The position numbers were made by a program, and so were the translations under genes. A stretch of 64,000 nt of DNA from Methylobacterium sp. WL1 (GTDB taxonomy: Bacteria > Pseudomonadota > Alphaproteobacteria > Rhizobiales > Beijerinckiaceae), in NCBI RefSeq assembly GCF_008000895.1, contig NZ_CP042823.1:2756001-2820000 (forward strand), in the 5' to 3' direction. The notes below the pieces were generated by a model. That model did not search any database and was not told where the DNA came from. It saw nothing but the letters and a program-made list of their open reading frames with translations. Positions 61,517 to 64,000 of the stretch are shown in pieces (position 1 is the first letter of the stretch; every line of letters starts with the position of its first letter).

Positions 61517-63039
61517 GCCGCGCGGCCTGGTTCGCCGGGACCCTCGCCGCACTCGCGGCGGGGGGCGCCGGCTATGTCGCGGGGCATGGGGAGAACCCCG
61601 TGCCGGCGCTCGCCGAGCGCGCCCGGACGGAGTTCGCCCGGTGGTCTCCGGGCCCCATGCCGGCCGCGCAGGCTACGGCCTCCGCGAAGGCGACCGGACC
61701 GGTGGTCTACTACCAGGACCCGGACGGGAAGCCGGTCTACTCGCTTTCGCCGATGGCGACCGCGGATGGCCGGGAGTTCCGGGCGGTCCACGCCAGCGAG
61801 GACGTGCGCTTCGACGCGCCGGATGCGGACGAGGCCATGCTCGCCGACATGGCCGGGAACGGGATGGCTGGGCACGACATGGCCACCCAGGACACGGGGA
61901 AGGCTGGGGATGCGAAGGCCGCCGCGGGCGCCCGGCGCATCCAATACTACCGCAACCCGATGGGGCTGCCGGATACCTCGGCGACGCCGAAGAAGGATTC
62001 GATGGGGATGGACTACATCCCCGTCTACGAAGGCGAGGACAGCGACGGCAACGTCGTGACCGTCTCGCCCGGCAAGGTCCAGCGCACCGGCGTACGGACC
62101 GAGGTGGTCGAGCGCCGGGTGGTCGCCCAGCCCGTGCGCGTCCCCGGTACCGTCGCCCTCGACGAGCGGCGGGTGACGGTCATCGCGACCCGGTCGGACG
62201 CCTACGTCGACCATGTCGAGAACGTCACCACCGGCGACCGCGTCCGCAAGGGGCAGGCGCTGGTCCACGTCTACTCGCCCGAGATCAACGCCGCGGCGGC
62301 CCAGCTCATCGCCAACCCGGGCTTCGACGGCGCGAGGCGGCGCCTGCGGAACCTGAACGTCTCCGAGGCCGTGATCGACGAGATGGAGCGCACCCGGAAC
62401 GTGCCGATGGCCATCACATGGTCCTCGGCCCGGGACGGCATCGTCCTGCAGCGGACCGCCATCGAGGGCATGAAGGCCGCGGCCGGGGATACCCTGTTCC
62501 GGATCGGCGACATCTCCACCATGTGGGTGCTGGCCGACGTGCCGGAGCGCGACCTTTCCAACGTCCGCGTCGGGCAAACTGCCACGATCCGCCTGCGCTC
62601 GGCCCCGGGCCGCACCTTCACCGGCAAGGTCGGGACGATCTACCCGCAGGTGAACCCGGAGACCCGGGCCACGCGGGTGCGCATCGAGCTCCCGAACCCG
62701 GACGGCACCTTGCTGCCGGACATGTACGCCGACGTCGAGATCGCGACGGGGGACGCCATGCCGGTCGTGGCCGTGCCCGACGACGCCGTCATCGACACCG
62801 GCGAGCGACAGGTCGTGCTGATCGACCGCGGCGAGGGTCGCTTCGAGCCCAAGGCCGTGAAGGTCGGCGTGCATGGCGGCGGCTACACCGAGATCCGCGA
62901 CGGCGTCTCGACCGGCGACCGGGTGGTGACCTCGGCCAACTTCCTCATCGACGCCGAGAGCAACCTGAAGGCGGCACTGCAAGGCCTGGCGCCCCCCAAG
63001 GACGACCGCCAAGCCGCCGACGCGGGAGCGACGCCATGA
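61513..63039 (+). CDS. RND efflux periplasmic adaptor, CusB/CzcB-like
   Basis: 508 residues. A signal anchor, then two heavy-metal-binding-type segments (VYYQDPDGKPVYSLSPMA and YYRNPMGLPDTSATPKKDSM, then GMDYIPVY), then the membrane-fusion core with barrel-sandwich (GDRVRKGQALVHVYSPEINA) and beta-barrel (GQTATIRLRSAPGRTFTGKV). It links the inner-membrane pump to an outer-membrane channel. The doubled metal-binding front end, one copy degenerate, is an embellishment. ATGA overlap with the pump gene. Confidence 0.9.
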   Translation: MSRAAWFAGTLAALAAGGAGYVAGHGENPVPALAERARTEFARWSPGPMPAAQATASAKATGPVVYYQDPDGKPVYSLSPMATADGREFRAVHASEDVRFDAPDADEAMLADMAGNGMAGHDMATQDTGKAGDAKAAAGARRIQYYRNPMGLPDTSATPKKDSMGMDYIPVYEGEDSDGNVVTVSPGKVQRTGVRTEVVERRVVAQPVRVPGTVALDERRVTVIATRSDAYVDHVENVTTGDRVRKGQALVHVYSPEINAAAAQLIANPGFDGARRRLRNLNVSEAVIDEMERTRNVPMAITWSSARDGIVLQRTAIEGMKAAAGDTLFRIGDISTMWVLADVPERDLSNVRVGQTATIRLRSAPGRTFTGKVGTIYPQVNPETRATRVRIELPNPDGTLLPDMYADVEIATGDAMPVVAVPDDAVIDTGERQVVLIDRGEGRFEPKAVKVGVHGGGYTEIRDGVSTGDRVVTSANFLIDAESNLKAALQGLAPPKDDRQAADAGATP

Positions 63040-64000
63040 TCGCGCGCCTCATCGGATGGTCGGCCCGCAACCTCGTCCTGGTTCTGGTGGGCACCGTGTT
63101 CGCCGTCGCGGCAGGCGTCCTGTCGCTGCGGACCCTGCCGCTCGACGCCATCCCCGACCTCTCGGACGTGCAGGCCATCGTCTACACCGAGTACCCGGGG
63201 CAGGCCCCCCAGGTTGTGGAGGATCAGGTCACCTACCCGCTGACCACCGCCATGCTGACGGTGCCGAAGGCGAAGGTGGTGCGCGGCTTCTCGTTCTTCG
63301 GTGTGTCGTTCGTCTACGTCATCTTCGAGGACGGCACCGACCCGTACTGGGGCCGCTCGCGGGTGCTGGAGTACCTCAACGCGGCGGCGAGCCGCCTGCC
63401 GGCGGGCGTGACCCCGACGCTCGGCCCCGACGCCACAGGCGTGGGCTGGGTCTACCAGTACGTGGTGGTGGCCAAGGAACGGACGCTCGCCGAGCTTCGC
63501 TCCCTGCAGGACTGGGTGGTCCGCTTCGGGGCCTCGCGGGCAGAGGGCGTCGCCGAGGTCGCGGGAGTCGGCGGCTTCGTCAAGCAGTACAACGTCGTGG
63601 TCGATCCGAACCGGCTGCGCGCCCAGGGCATCTCCCTCAACAAGCTCCGGGAAGCGATCCGGTCGAGCAACGCCGACGTCGGCGGCCGCACGGTCGAGCT
63701 CTCCGAGTTCGAGTTCATGGTCCGCGGCCGTGGCTATCTGCGGAGCTTGGCTGACATCGAGAACATCGTCCTGAAGACCTCGGCCGGCACGCCGCTGCGG
63801 GTGCGGGACGTCGCCCGGGTCGAGCTCGGACCGGACGAGCGTCGCGGCATCACCGAGATGAACGGCGAGGGCGAGGTCGCCGGCGGCATCGTCCTGCAGC
63901 GCTTCGGCGCGAACGCGCTGAACGTCATCGAGGGAGTGAAGGCGAAGCTCGCGGAGGTGGCGAAAAGCCTGCCAGCAGGCACGGAGATCCTGCCGGTCTA
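63036..64000 (+). CDS. RND heavy-metal pump, CusA/CzcA family, C-terminus off the right edge
   Basis: The ATG at 63036 overlaps the adaptor stop; 321 codons are visible of about 1040 expected. The N-terminal helix (NLVLVLVGTVFAVAAGVLSL), LPLDAIPDLSDVQAIVYTEY and VRGFSFFGVSFVYVIFEDGTD are typical of the HME-RND subfamily that exports Cu(I)/Ag(I) or Zn/Co/Cd from the periplasm. The metal cannot be told from this part, but the HMA and FixH-like neighbours favour copper or silver. Confidence 0.93.
   Translation, partial: MIARLIGWSARNLVLVLVGTVFAVAAGVLSLRTLPLDAIPDLSDVQAIVYTEYPGQAPQVVEDQVTYPLTTAMLTVPKAKVVRGFSFFGVSFVYVIFEDGTDPYWGRSRVLEYLNAAASRLPAGVTPTLGPDATGVGWVYQYVVVAKERTLAELRSLQDWVVRFGASRAEGVAEVAGVGGFVKQYNVVVDPNRLRAQGISLNKLREAIRSSNADVGGRTVELSEFEFMVRGRGYLRSLADIENIVLKTSAGTPLRVRDVARVELGPDERRGITEMNGEGEVAGGIVLQRFGANALNVIEGVKAKLAEVAKSLPAGTEILPV

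Overview
The window is high-GC alphaproteobacterial DNA. The core gene content, the elongator tRNA-Met sequence and the two small secreted GCG/CRPN-type proteins suggest Methylobacterium or a close relative; this assignment is inference from protein sequence, not from a search.

Positions 1-15366 look like chromosomal backbone: a partial SLC13-type transporter, a glycine-rich exported protein, amn, trmO, an SGNH hydrolase, a LysE-type exporter, guaA, a nucleotide-type transporter, two oxidoreductases, a CHRD protein, an OPT transporter and a tRNA-Met(CAT).

The accessory region starts right after the tRNA. From 15.5 to 19.8 kb lie short unrecognised genes. From 20.2 to 31.5 kb are two convergent phage-type transcription units: a plus-strand set containing an AAA+ ATPase and a minus-strand set with a RuvC-like resolvase, holin, SAR endolysin and Rz/Rz1 spanins. 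I see no terminase, capsid, portal or integrase. A primase-like (AEP) replication protein at 31.5-33.4 kb faces a group of small plus-strand genes across an unusual region with two promoters pointing at each other. Several of these genes are broken by one-base indels in C/G runs or by a nonsense codon, so the element is decaying or the assembly has homopolymer errors.

From 36.1 to 49.7 kb is a defence-type island. It holds a small HTH gene with a leaderless promoter, an AAA ATPase plus subtilase pair matching the known Iet system, and, tail to tail with it, a two-gene operon of an LCAT-like lipase and a CHAT (caspase-like) protease that I cannot match to a named system. A PIN toxin-antitoxin pair and a very large SF1 helicase follow. 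A second, truncated copy of the helicase 3' end forms a long direct repeat around the toxin-antitoxin cassette. A KfrA-like DNA-binding protein and a umuC remnant close this part.

From 51.4 kb to the right edge the theme is signalling and metal resistance: a two-component system, three small exported proteins including an EF-hand protein, a metallophosphoesterase, an arsenic cluster (arsH, arsR-arsC-arsB, MFS exporter) with a visible ArsR operator, and a copper/heavy-metal cluster (MerR-type promoter, HMA chaperone, Met/His-rich protein, FixH-like protein, RND adaptor and the start of the RND pump, which runs off the edge).
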